A stretch of 64,000 nucleotides of DNA from Piper betle. Its lineage: Eukaryota; Streptophyta; Magnoliopsida; Piperales; Piperaceae. Positions 36,647-48,658 of this stretch are shown one piece after another. The position numbers and the translations under genes were made by a program. The notes below the pieces were generated by a model. That model searched no databases. It was not told the origin of the DNA and saw only the letters and a program-made list of their open reading frames with translations. Each line of letters starts with the position of its first letter. Positions within the stretch are counted from its first letter, which is position 1. The stretch lies in contig JAURVB010013199.1 of the NCBI GenBank assembly GCA_033002965.1, forward strand, positions 154,501 through 218,500, given 5' to 3'.

Positions 36647-37325
36647 GTAAGATGCCGCCAGATCTCTGCTTCTGGCCTTGGAAATATGTTTACAGTTCGA
36701 GAACAGAAAGGATTGCAAGATCATGTAGAAACCATACTTGGTCTCCAGTGAAAATGACACTCGACAATTTACCGGTGGTTTTAGAGGAACTGGGAAGCCA
36801 CGTGGAACAATGATGTTAACTCATCTCATACGGAACCACGATGTTAACACACTCACGCCCACGAAAGAACCCGATCTTTTATCTGCCCTACACCGCCTTC
36901 CTATTCAGGCATTTATAGACATGCCGTGAAAATTACGTCCATACCACAAACGTGACAAAAGGGGGAGTTCCGTGGTACATGGCTCTTATATCTGCCCCAA
37001 GCGATCTTCCCGTTTAGGGCATTTATAGACGTACCGTGAAATTAAGTCCACACCACAAACGTGATAAAGGGGAGTCATTTAATATGTTGACTCTAATGTC
37101 ATATAAAAATGAGTTTATGAATTTTATTTTAAAATGATTAATCATTTTATTTTGAGGACTTAAAAATGAATATTTATATTAATCATTATTATTTTATTTT
37201 ATATAGAGATGTGAGATAATAATTTGTAAAAATAGGTCTAAAGGTTTTATGCGACTAATTATTTAGATAATATAGAAAACCATATTTATATTATTCACAG
37301 CCCGTAAACGTGTGAGACAGTGACA
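36647..37325. other. upstream region of the PP2C pseudogene with a tandem duplication
   Basis: Two diverged copies of a segment of roughly 100 bp (phrases catttatagac and ccacaaacgtga, at about 36907 and 37018) lie here. 37080-37300 is AT-rich. No gene recognised. Confidence 0.5.
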
Positions 37326-39318
37326 ATGATGTTAACATCCCCTAAGCTATTATGTGGGATGGGATTTGCAGATTTTCGGTTGATAGTTTTCAAGCACTCT
37401 TCTCCTGCTGGTAGGAGTTTGTGCGATAGCAACATCCGTCCGTTGTGCAACAGACGGGCTCCTTATTACCTACGTTACGGTTGCGTACTGGATCACTCAA
37501 TGTTGTTCCATCTGTTTCTGGTCCATCTGCCCAAGTTTATGCCTGTCATATTGGCCGCCTTCCCTTTCCATCTCCTCTAGCCTGGTTCCTTATCTTTTAT
37601 AGAGACAAGTCATGGCCACTTGCAGCCTGTTATCTGGCTCTCCATGTGGAGGATTTGGGTTTTAGGGCAGTCCCTTCCTCTAGTGTTGGGACGCAGACTC
37701 ATTTGTCATGTGGGAGTAGGAGTCTTCAGTGCTTCGGAAAAGCATCCACGGTTTTAAAGAATGCCGACTCCTACAACAACGGTATCTTGTGTAAATATTT
37801 TTTCTTTAAAGTGGCTACAAAGGGCTGCAGCCCTGCACTTTCATTTCCATTAGCTTTCAGAAGCTTCATTAAGTATTCTGTATTAGCTATCTGAAAACGC
37901 AGATCTTAAAGCCAATTAGCTTTCATTATAAAGGACGTGCATGGAAGCTTGAATGTAAGAAGATATGATGAGGACGTATGAAGTAAAAGAGAAAGCTGAA
38001 GATGTAATAGCATAAACTTTTGAACTCTTTACGTTCATTTTTGTGTATATCACAAATGGAAAATGAAACCACAGAAACTAGGTTTCTTGCTTAAACCATG
38101 TTCTCTTATTCCTAGTGCTAATGGAACTCTCTAAGAGAACAGAATGAGCGACTGGGTCTCAAATTTTATCCAAAACAAAGTTACGTTGATCAACTCCAGA
38201 CCTGGCCTTTCTTTTTCTTTATAAAAAGAATATGATAGGAATGTACCGTTCGATGGGGAGTGGATACTTGTGATATTAATTCTTTTCTAGATAACGGACG
38301 AAGCAAGTTCTTAGACACATTCCCTTTTTAGCTAAGGAACTGCTTAAGTGCTTGTGGATAGAGAGTGTACATTGGGTAATGTTGTTTTAACTTCACCGGT
38401 GCTTTTACATTAATGGTCCTAAACCCAAATAAATGAGAAGGGTTGGCATTAGAAAGGGCATCTAGTTAGTTAAAATTTTGTCATTTATAATTATATAGAT
38501 CCTAATTTAAGATCATTTCCCCAACATCCTTTGGGCATTAGGTATAAAAAGAAGACTAATATTGGGTGATGTTGTTTATAAATTAGGATTTGTTTATATT
38601 TGAATGAAACATGTTGGGAACTATTTACCCATATTCCATGCATGACTTCAGATTATTGTGTTTCTATGTCTTGTACTATAAAGATGTCATTTTCTGAGTC
38701 CAGAATAAATTCTCAGTACCATGTAGCCATCAAGTAAGAAGAAACAGTATTTACCATAAGTAACTTCTTTGTTATAATTTTTGTATGCAATAGCATTCAT
38801 TATAATGCTATCACTAATAATATTACTATCAACTACTGAAAGGCTTGCCTCTTGTCCATCCTTTATTTTACCTTTATGAAATCATGTTTAAGAAAAAGTA
38901 GATATTATCGAACAATCAAATTTCTGGCTAAAAGTTGATACAATTCTCCATCATTGAGATTGTAGACTCTAGGAGGTTGTGCTCAGTGTTTGCTTTGTTT
39001 GAATGCAAAACAGGATTGAGTCGAAGGAATTTGAAGTTAATGTCAGGTTTTTTACCCCATTCAGACAAGGAAGATACTGGTGGGGAAGATGCTCACTTTA
39101 TATTCGTTGATGAACATGCTATAGGCGTTGCTGATGGTGTCGGAGTTTGGGCAGATTTGGGTATGAACGTCGGCTTGTATGCCCGTGAACTTATGCCACA
39201 CTCTGTTAGTGCCATTAGAGAGAAACCAAAGGGCTCAATTGATCCCCTTCTTGGCTATTTTCTTACTAAATGATTTGAAGTCATTTTCGTCCAGTGTTTT
39301 GGGAATCAAGTTTCTGTG

Positions 39319-39490
39319 TTTCATCCACAATTGAAACCATTGACTTGGCAATTGATTGTTGGGTCCTTTGAGGCCCCACTCAAGTTTCAAAATCATTATT
39401 GGGTTTCATCCACAATTGAAACCATTGGCTTGGCAATTGATTGTTGGGTCCTTTGAGCCCCATTCAAGTTTCAAAATCATTATTGGTTCA
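39319..39490. repeat. tandem duplication of ~87 bp next to the TRIM array
   Basis: The phrase tttcatccacaattgaaacc starts both units (39319 and about 39406), each running into LTR-like sequence gggtcctttgag. It appears to duplicate the junction between PP2C intron and TRIM LTR. Confidence 0.7.
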
Positions 39491-40544
39491 ATCGGGACTT
39501 GCAATAAGTGTTATGAGCCTCTCTTAATCTAAAAGCTGTAAAGGCTTTCCCATTAGCTTATATACAAGTCACCAACAACCTCTATACATGATGCATGAGA
39601 TAAATGCAACAATTATCTCCCTCACACATCATGTCACCCAAATCATCATGTGGGATAAACGCAACAATTCTCTCCCTCACACATCATGTCACCCAAATCA
39701 TCTCACCCTCACCACATAATGAAGTTCTGGGAGACTCCAATCTGGGCTGGCTTGAGGCAACACCCAGGCTTTGATACCATTATTGGGTCCTTTGGGCCCC
39801 CCACCCAAGCTTCAAAATCACTATTGTGTCTAATGGGCTTTCAAACGGAACTTGTAATTCAAACGGGACTTGTAATAAGTGCTATGGCCCTTTATTAATC
39901 TAAAAACTAATTCAAGAATTAAAGCTTTCCCATTAGCCTATATACAAGTTACCAACAACCTTTATACATGATGTAGGATAAACCCAACCTTTATACATGA
40001 TGTGGGATAAACCCAATAATTCTCCCCTCACACATCATGTCACTTGAATCATCTCCCCCTCACCACAAGTAAAGCACACATGTTATAGTAAAGTTCCCTC
40101 ACACATCATGTCACTTGAATCATCTCCCCCTCACCACAAGTAAAGCACACAAGTTATAGTAAAGTTCCCAGAAGACTCCAATTCTCGGCTAGCCCACCCG
40201 AATCATCTCACCTATCACCACTCCCCCGAATCATCTCCCTATCACCACTCCAATTCTGGCTAGCCCACCCGAATCATCTCGCTATCACCACATAGTGAAG
40301 TTCTGGGTTCCGGGAGACTCCAATTCGGGCTAGCCAACCAGGCTCTAATACTACTATTAGGTCCTTCGGGCCCCCACCCAAGCTTCAAAATCACTATTAG
40401 GTCTAATGGGCTTTCAAATGGGACTTGCAATAAGTATTATGGGCCTCTCTTAATTTAAAAGTTAATTCAAGAATTAAGGTTTTCCCATTAACCTATATAC
40501 AAGTTACCAACAACTTCTATACATGATGTGGGATAAACCCAACA
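39441..40544 (-). mobile_element. TRIM array: three LTRs and two interiors
   Basis: On the minus strand three LTR copies begin tgttgggtttatccc or a close variant (plus ends at 39611, 40018 and 40544). Two interiors lie between them (39612-39778 and 40019-40354). Each interior carries a primer-site-like end next to an LTR (plus gctttgatacca at 39769; ggctctaatactac at 40341) and a purine-rich tract gtgagggga or gtgagggag next to the other LTR. LTR-interior-LTR-interior-LTR is the product expected from unequal recombination between copies. There is no coding capacity. Possible 5-bp flanks are ttgat and ttaat. Confidence 0.8.
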
Positions 40545-40557
40545 TTAATATGGGGGT

Positions 40558-40750
40558 TAAGTAGTGTGGGTAGATTAGGGTATAATCGGGTTTGGTCATG
40601 ATTATTGTCTTATTGAGATCCTGTGATTCATGCACATTTGAAACCATTGGCTCAGCAATTTATGCGGGCATTAGCTTAAAAGTATTGTGGGTAGATTAGG
40701 GCATAATGAGGTTTGGTCGTGATTATTATCTTATTGAGATCCTGATTCTT
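40558..40750. repeat. tandem duplication of ~118 bp
   Basis: The phrase gtgggtagattagggtataa is at 40567, and a near copy with two to three changes is at 40687. Both are followed by ttattgagatcctg. It lies between the TRIM array and the last PP2C remnant. Confidence 0.7.
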
Positions 40751-41096
40751 TGTGGATTAAATTATATTTCACAAATTAGCAAGTAGTATGTTAACAAACC
40801 TTAACTCCATATTTAGCTTTTATTTGTTTATCTATGACAACGTTCTATTGCATGATTGTCTGATGCCTGGTTAATGAGGTCGTAAACTTGGCAAATCATT
40901 TACTGATGATATGTTTGTGCAGCTGGTAAAATGGAATTTCGTTTGACATGTTGCAAAAGTTCTTTTGCAGTGTTCTTGTTTTTCAACTCTTTACTATGTA
41001 GTACTTTCCGGGAGTTCCTGCTATAAACTTGGGGGATAGTGGATTTATCATTGTCAGGGATGGAGGCACTATCTTTCAATCACCTGTTCAGCTATA

Positions 41097-41783
41097 AACT
41101 TGTGTTCATGTACAGTGCTTTGACGACTTTTGTTAATCAGTGTAATATTGATGGTGTTAATTACAGGAAAAACATGTTGCAAGTTGGTAAGAACTTGCAA
41201 GACTGATTAAGTGTTCGCTTGCTGTGTTTTGTGCCATATTTTGTGAAAATGAGTTGATAATGTTAATTGTAAGGAACATTTGACTGGAGCTGGCTGAAGC
41301 AAAAGTTCGTTGTTCCTGTTCCTCTTCATATATATGACTTTCACCTTCTTATTTAATTAGCACTTGTTCTTCTACCTCGTTTAGAGCTGCTGCATCGCTG
41401 GCTAAATTAGGACGTGCGCGGCTGGATCCTGCCGGGGTTGGCATGTATAATGAAACAGAGACGCAAACACGCTGAGAAATGGCTGGCAAACCAACCAGAG
41501 AAAAAAAACACCAACAACAATCAAATATAACGTCAGATATCCGGGCCCAGTTGCTCCAAAACCACAATTCTTATGCAAAGAAAAAAGAAACAAAAAAAGG
41601 AGCCTTATATTGAGCTGGCCATGCGAAAAAATGAGCACTGTGGGCTGTGAAGTAGCCTGCAGCGATGGAGCTAAGCTCGTATGAATCTTATACTGTCATG
41701 ACACGGATTATAATATTCTTTATTCCAGTTTTATTCTTTACATTGTAAAAAAATGATAAATCGTGTAGGGAAAAAAACACCTG
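41097..41783. other. intergenic sequence after the PP2C remnant
   Basis: Nothing recognised. Open frames of up to 78 codons on the minus strand (41402-41638) have no motif. The sequence becomes A-rich towards the (TA)n run at 41784. Confidence 0.4.
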
Positions 41784-43527
41784 TATATATATATATATAT
41801 ATATAGTAAAAATATTTATGTGTTTCAGCACCGGCAACTTACCTGTGCTGAAGTTTAGGGACAGCCATTGGATCGTGATTCAATGGCTAAGTTTAGGGAC
41901 AGCCATTGGATCGTGATTCAATGGCTGTAATTCTTTCCCTCTCCCCCACCCTCCTCCTCTCCTCTCTTATTTCTCGAGACCACCAACCTCTGCCGCCCTC
42001 CCGCCACCCCAAGACGAACTCCACCGCAGCCCCCACCCACTGCCGTAGTCCCCCCTCCCTCGGTAGGCCGAGACAAGCTCCGTTGTGGCTCCCGCCCCAG
42101 CCCCGCCCTATCTAGTCTCTGCCATGTCTCCCCCACCCTCCCCCCCACCCACCGCTGCCCGTTTTGCCCCTCCCCAACTTCGTCTCCCCGCCCGCCCCCG
42201 CCCCACCTTCGAGATCCCCCCACCCACCCCAGCGGGTGACCGCCGGTGAGGTCGCCAGCTGTGAGGTCGCCGGCGGTGGGGTGGGGCGGCAAAACGAGAG
42301 GGGGAAGAACATGGGAGGGTAGTTTCGTAATAAAAACATGACTCGATCCCGACTCGAGTCAATATTACAAAATAAATTTTAAAAAATAAAATAATTTCAT
42401 AATAATAATTTGACTCGTTCGAGACTCTAGTCAATATTATTACAAAATTATTTTATTTTTATTACAAAATAATTTTAATATCGGTTAGGATCATAGTCAA
42501 ATTAATGACTCGAGTTAAAATCGGGTAAAGTTTATCTTACGAAATTATTTTATTTTTTTTAAAATTTAATTCGTAATATTAACGAAAGTCATGATCGGGT
42601 CAAATTTTTATTACGAAATTATTTTATTTTTAAAAAATTTATTTCATAATATTAACACAAGTTATGATCGAGTCAAGTTTTTATTATGAAATTATTTTAT
42701 TTTTTAAATTTATTTTTAATCTTGACTCCAAGTCGGGATTGACTCAATCTTGACTCAATCAAAATTACTAAATAAAACTTAATATTGACACGATCCTCGC
42801 TTTAGTTAATATTATTTTTGTAATAAAAATAAAATAATTTTTATAATAATATTGACTCGAGTCTCGATCAAGTCAAGTTATTATTACGAAATTATTTTAT
42901 TTTTTTAAAATTTATTTTGTAATATTAACTAGAGTCATGATCGAGTTATATTTTTATTACGAAACTACCCTCCCCTGTTCTTCCCCCCTCTGTTTTGCCG
43001 CCCCACCCCACCACAGGCAACCTCGCAGCCGGCCGCCCGCTGGGGTGGGTGGGGGCGGCAATTGCGAGTAGGGGCAGGGGTGGGGGAGACGAAGCTGGGG
43101 AGGGGCAAAACAGGCGGCAGTGGGTGGGGAGAGGGGGGCGAACAGGGCAGGGGCAGCGGCATTCTCCCCCCAGGCCGTAGCCGCCGCTCCCTCACTCGGG
43201 TGGGGGAAATGGGGTGGCTTGGGGAGACGGCGCAGGGTAATTTTGACACGAGCGGCAAGGGGCGGGGGAAACAAGGCAGAGGCGGGGGCGGGAGCCGCGG
43301 CAAAGCTCGTCCTGGCCTACGAGGGGTGGGGGGATTGCGGTAGTGGGTGGGGGGCCGCAATGGAGTTCGTCTTGGGGCGACGGGGAGGTCGGCGGAGGTC
43401 GCCGGCCGGTGGTCTCGAGAAACAAGAGAGGAGAAGGGGGAAGGAATTACAGCCATTGGATCGCGATCGAACGGCTGTCCCCAGACTTCAGTGCAGACAA
43501 GTTGTCTTTACTAAAGCACAAAAACTT

Positions 43528-43559
<32 letters not shown>
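41784..43559. mobile_element. foldback element E2 in a (TA)n microsatellite
   Basis: (TA)n runs form both borders (41784-41805 and 43532-43559). The outer parts are inverted copies of each other. On the left, acagccattggatcgtgatt (41861), then tttctcgagaccacc, then a C-rich arm. On the right, the complement in reverse order: G-rich arm, ggtggtctcgagaaa and acagccattggatcgcgatc (43449). The centre (42320-42970) is AT-rich and holds module M copies, facing inwards from both arms. A 41-bp direct duplication of the inverted repeat lies at 41851-41930. There is no transposase. Long Pro/Gly frames are artefacts of the C/G-rich arms. Confidence 0.8.
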
Positions 43560-43936
43560 CATACTATACGAGTAATATCACCAATAACATAACTCTGACG
43601 TACATCGATTGGCAAACAATTCAAAATGCTACAGGATGAAAATCAGCTGCAATGAAATGTATGGATGCATGGTATGACTTGTAACACCATTTTTTATGTT
43701 CATATGATTAAGTTTAAAACATATGCACTTTTGTTATTTTTAAGTTATTCCCTGAAGGTATTGAATTAGTACGTTAATGAGAGACATAACGTTCGGTGTG
43801 CGACTGTTGGTGACGGGAAAAGGAACATATTGCAGGGAATTATAAGGCGCAGTTGTGAATTATAACCAACATAAAAGCTCCTCTAAAATTGTAATTTTTG
43901 AAAGCGTAATTATTATAAACTAAGTAATATTTTGTG
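43560..43936. other. intergenic spacer
   Basis: Short spacer between E2 and the MITE E4. Nothing recognised. Confidence 0.5.
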
Positions 43937-43944
43937 TTAGTGTG

Positions 43945-44836
43945 CATGGTTGCATAAATCGGAATCGGAATCGGAATCGGTTTTCCAGTGAATCGGAATC
44001 GGAATCGGAATCGGTCTGAATCGGCCAGAAATCGGTTCAGTTGAATCGGTCCAAATTAATTTAATCGGTCATATATAATAATTTAACAATTCATAATATA
44101 AATATATTAAAATTAGGTATTGATGTTATTTTGATATTATTCTGTGTATTATAGTTTATGATATTTTTAAATATTTTTTAAGATTTTTTTAAATTATTTA
44201 GAATTAATTATTATTTTTGACTCGAGTTAGACTCGAGTCAACTTTTAATTACGAGAATGCCACCCTCCCCTCTTTACCCCCGCCGGCGGCGAGCTCGGAG
44301 TCGGGGACGCACGGCGGAGGCGGAAACGGGGCGGCGACGTGGTCGGACGGCCGTGGCGTGGTCGGACGGCCGTGGCGGAGCTGAGGGCGAAAGCGGAGCG
44401 GAGGGCGGCGACCCCGGAGTCAGGGACGCACGGCGGAGGCGGAAACGGGGCGGCGGCATGATCGGACGGCCGTGGCGTGGTCAGACGGCCGTGGCGTGGT
44501 CGGACGGCCGTGGCGGAGCTGAGGGCGGAAGCGGAGCGGAGGGCGGCGGAGCGAGCGCGACGGCGGAAGCGGGGAGGTTTTTAAAAGCCAAATTACCATT
44601 TTACCCATGCTTAATTAATTTAATTAAAATCAGACCTAGGGTATTTTAGTAATTTCTTAAAAAACCGATTCCGATTTAAATCGGCCGATTCCGATTCCGA
44701 GTTAAATCGGTCGGAATCGGCCGATTCGCGACCGATTCGGGGCCGACCGATTCGGCCCCGAAATCGGATCGGCATCGCGCCGATCCGATTTAAATCGGCC
44801 GATTCCACACGGAATCGGCCGATTCCTGCAACCCGG
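43945..44836. mobile_element. hAT-like MITE E4 with module M
   Basis: The ends catggttgcataaatcgg and (inverted) ccgggttgcaggaatcgg are imperfect terminal inverted repeats. The 8-bp flanks ttagtgtg (43937-43944) and gttgtgtg (44837-44844) fit a hAT-type duplication with two changes. Subterminal regions are packed with cggaatcgg repeats. The interior has module M (gagttagactcgagtcaac, about 44225) next to a GC-rich block containing about 20-bp tandem units (ggtcggacggccgtggc). No transposase. It is related to E5 but in the opposite orientation. Confidence 0.75.
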
Positions 44837-44844
44837 GTTGTGTG

Positions 44845-45627
44845 CAATCTATATTAAATATATGCTCTAATTTTATAAATTTATCTTTATTGAATAATAA
44901 GATATATAATAATGATGTAATATCTTTAAAATATAGATTTCAATTTTAAAGATAGATTACAATTGAATGAGAAGATAGGCTATATTGTTTTCATTTATTT
45001 TTATTTTTATTGTATTGAAATTTGACAAATCTCTTGCTTTTCGTTGTAATGTAATTTTTAATTCTTGTTTTATTAATGTGTAGGAATAAGTTGTAAATAT
45101 ATATACCATAAATTATAGTGGATTAATACGAAAAAATATGAAAAAGCTTTCCATCCCTTTCTTATTGTTAGCATAAAGGGAAGAAAAGATAATATAGAGA
45201 AAGAGTTAACTTTTATTGAGTCGTGATACATTTATATCTTACAACTCTATTTATAGAGACAAAAAAAATACATTAAGTAATTAAAAGGACACTTAAAGAA
45301 TTAAAGGTGACTCGTTATTCGAAGAGGCTAGATTTGAATTTTTAATTCCAACACTTATCTCTTTGCATCTTAGACTTATTTATTAATTTTACTCTTTGCA
45401 TCTTGGACTTATTCTATTATGTAATTTATTAGGTTGGTATTTCATTTCATTATTTTGGAATTTTTTTTTCGAGAAAATTCATTTGGAGCGAGTCAATTGA
45501 CTCATACTAAGGAAAGGGGAGATGAGATTGTAGGAAGAGAGAGAGGGGAGGATTAAAGAGGTGCCATGGTTCCACGTCGATGAGATGTCTTCCATCCTCT
45601 GCATACATCTTCTTCTCTCTTAAATCT

Positions 45628-45660
<33 letters not shown>

Positions 45661-45965
45661 GTTAGGTGCCATGTCTTCAATCTTTTGCATGCAAATTCTT
45701 CTCTCTTAAATATTAAATTAATTAATAATAATAATCATATGCTCGGTGCAGAATTGGCGGTGACACACTTTTCCCCTCGTCCCTGATTCTCTCCCATTAA
45801 AAAGAAAAAGCGCCGACTTTGTCAAAATAAAGTTAAAAAAAGGAAAGAAAGGCAGAGAGAGATAGATCTTCCCATAATATAATGTACCAGGGTGCCGGGA
45901 GATGGTTAGTTGGCTACTACTGCTCACTACTACCGAACTGGGGTATCCAGCGCACTACAGTAAAA

Positions 45966-45972
<7 letters not shown>
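44845..45972. other. AT-rich intergenic sequence
   Basis: Nothing recognised. A short (aat)n/(att)n inverted run is at about 45625-45660, and parts of it (ttcttctctcttaaat) occur twice about 95 bp apart (45610 and 45706), a small direct duplication. Confidence 0.45.
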
Positions 45973-45998
<26 letters not shown>

Positions 45999-48431
45999 GA
46001 TATAATTTTCCTATGGTGCGCTGCATAGTTTTGCAGCGCACCATGCACTGCATTGAGGAGAGCCGCTGGATCAAGATCCAGCGGCTCTCGTTATTCCACC
46101 CACCATCCTCGTGATGGACCCGCCTATCTGCCTGATGGACCCGTCTACCCGCCTGATGGACCCGCCGGACCTGCCCATCCCGCGCCGCGACCGCCGCGCC
46201 CCTCTCGCCAGTGACCGCCGCGCCCTCCCGCCCGCGACTGCCCCGCCCACCTCCGGGTGGAGCGGCCCCCTCCGGCTCCGCCCCGGCCCGGGGCCCCGTT
46301 CACCGCCCTCCTCCCCCGCCCGGCCGTCACCCGCCGCCGCGGCTGCAACACCAACCCCCCTCCGCCACTGCCGATTCCCCGCCCCCCCGCACTCCGCCAT
46401 CGCCCGATTTGGCGACCCCCGCACCCCAGGGTAGTTTTATAATAAAAATTTAACTCGCTTCCGACTCTAGTCAAGTTTTTATTATGAAATAAATATTAAA
46501 AAATAAAATAATTTCGTGATAATAACTTGACTAAGTCCCGAACCAAGTCAATATTACGAAATAAATTTTTAAAAATAAAATATTTTCATAATAAAACCTA
46601 ACTCGATCCCGCGCAGGGGATGTCAGGGGTGATGAGAATTTCGTAATAAAAATTTGACTCGTTCCCGTTTCAATTTAATACTAAAAAATAAATTTTAAAA
46701 AAATTTAAATATATAATACTATAAAATAAAAACTTGACTCACTCACGACTCGAGTCAATATTAAAAATAAAATTTTTGTAATAAAAACTTTATTCGTTCC
46801 CGACTCGAGTCAAGTTTTTTATTACAAAATTATTTTTTAAAAAAATAAAATAATTTTTCGCCGCCCCCTCTCGCCAACTTAGGAAATAAATTAATTTTTT
46901 ATAGTATTGACTAGAGTCAGATCGAGTCAAGTTTTTATTAAGAAATAAATTTAAAAACTTGACTAAATCCTCCTCGAATTAATATTACAAAATAAATTTT
47001 AAAAAATAAAATAATTTCGTAATAAAAACGTGGCTCGATCCCGAATTTAGTTAATATTACGAAATAGATTTCTAAAAAATTAAAATAATTTTATAATAAA
47101 AATTTTACTCGAGTCGGAATCAATTCATGTGTTTATTACGAAATAATTTTTTTAAAAAATAAAATAATTTAGTAATAAAAATGTGAAACAAATAGAATAA
47201 AATACTATAAAATAAAATAATCTATTAGAACTCGATTATTTTATTTTTTTGTATTTTACTATATATTTTTATATTTTTTGAGTTATATTTCGTAATTTTT
47301 TTATAGTATTTTATTTTATTAAAAATGTTTTATTTTATTTGTTTAAAAAATATTAAAAATAAAATACCATAAAATAAAAACAATACTCGCTCTCGACTTG
47401 TGTAAATATTACAAAATAAATTTTTTAAAAAATAAAATAATTGTATAATAAAAACTAAACTCGCTCACGACTCTCTTACATGGTATTTCGTAATATTGAC
47501 TTGAGTCACACGGTATCGAGTCAAGTTCTTATTATGAAAATATTTTATTTTTTAAAAAAATTTGTTTCATAATATTGACTCAAGTCGCACCGGATCGAGT
47601 CAATTTTTTATTATGAAATTATTTTATTTTTTAAAAAAATTATTTCGTAATATTAAATCGAGTCAAGTTTTTATTATAAAATTATTTTATTTTTCTAAAA
47701 AATTATTTTGTAATATTAACTCGATTCAGGACTGAGTAAAGTTTTTATTACGAAATTGTTTTATTTTTTTAATATTTATTTCCTAATAAAAATTTACTCG
47801 AGTCGGGATCGAGTAAAATTTTTATTACAAAACTACCTTCCCTTGTTTTATCGGGCCACCCCACCGCCAGCTGCCTGCGGACCAGCTGGGGAAGGGAGGG
47901 GGGGTTGGCAGGGGCTGCGGCGTGGGGGTGGGGCCGCGATTGCTAGTCGGGTCGGGGGGGGGGGTGGGGGGCACCACGGCTTCGGACAGGGGTAGGGGAG
48001 TAGCGGCTCGCCCGGGTGAGGGGGTGGGGGGCACCGCGGCTTCGGACAGGGGTAGGGGAGTAGCGGCTCGCCCGGGCCAGGGTGGTCTGCGGCTGTGGGC
48101 GGGGGAAGGGGCGGAAGGTGGTGGCCGAGGGGGCGCCGCAGCTGCCAGTTGGGGCGGTCGGGGATCTCTGTTGCCGGCGGCGCAGGGGCCAGGAGGGCGA
48201 GGGCGGGGGCGGGGGCGGGGCCGGGAGGGGTGAGGGTGGGGGCAAGGCAGGGCGAGGCTGGGCGAGGCTGGGGGGCAGAATCTGGCAGGGGCTGGGGGAA
48301 GGAGGCCGCGCAGGAGAAAATGGGGGAGGGGTGAAAATCTTAAAACAGATCTGGGCCATTGGATTTTGATCCAACGGCCTAAATGAAAAACGCCGCATGC
48401 GCTGCCAAAATAAGGTAGCGCATGGCAGCAT

Positions 48432-48494
<63 letters not shown>
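45973..48494. mobile_element. (TA)n-anchored element E3 with terminal hairpins and module M array
   Basis: Borders are (TA)n at 45973-45998 and a (TA)~30 run at 48435-48494. Inside each border is a hairpin: ggtgcgctgca/ttgcagcgcacc (46015-46042) and atgcgctgcc/ggtagcgcat (48397-48423). Next comes the recurrent inverted repeat agccgctggat/atccagcggct (46061-46086) and ggccattggat/atccaacggcc (48354-48379). GC-rich arms (46100-46430 and 47850-48330) enclose a 1.4 kb AT-rich centre with many module M copies (46435-47835). The right arm contains a 60-bp tandem duplication (about 47960-48076). There is no transposase frame. Confidence 0.8.
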
Positions 48495-48499
<5 letters not shown>

Positions 48500-48650
48500 G
48501 GAAATTTAACTACTAAAATAAAAATAAAAATAAAATAATATAAACCAAATTATTATAATTTATTTTTTATTTAATTATAGTATATGTTTTAAAATTAAAA
48601 TTTGTCTAATCATTTCTTAAAATTTTATTTCTAAAATATATCATCCACGA
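48495..48650. other. AT-rich spacer
   Basis: Short AT-rich spacer between E3 and E5. Nothing recognised. Confidence 0.5.
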
Positions 48651-48658
48651 TATGAGAC

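Larger units (their letters stand above)
37326..41096 (+). pseudogene. chloroplast-type protein phosphatase 2C (PP2C 55/80-like) pseudogene
   Basis: PP2Cs are metal-dependent Ser/Thr phosphatases. Three conserved blocks appear in order. The N-terminal part starts MMLTSPKLL at 37326 and continues in another frame as VPSVSGPSAQVYACHIGRLP up to about 37890, so there is a frameshift near 37490. An exon at 39014-39240 begins after acaaaacag and carries LKLMSGFLPHSDKEDTGGED, DEHAIGVADGVGVWAD and EKPKGSIDP. A remnant with AINLGDSGFIIVRDGGTIFQ lies at 41020-41096. The metal-binding GED and ADGVGVW blocks survive. The segment linking the catalytic core is missing, replaced by a TRIM array and duplications (39310-40750), and the C-terminal third is absent. 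The gene cannot encode an active enzyme. Confidence 0.85.
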
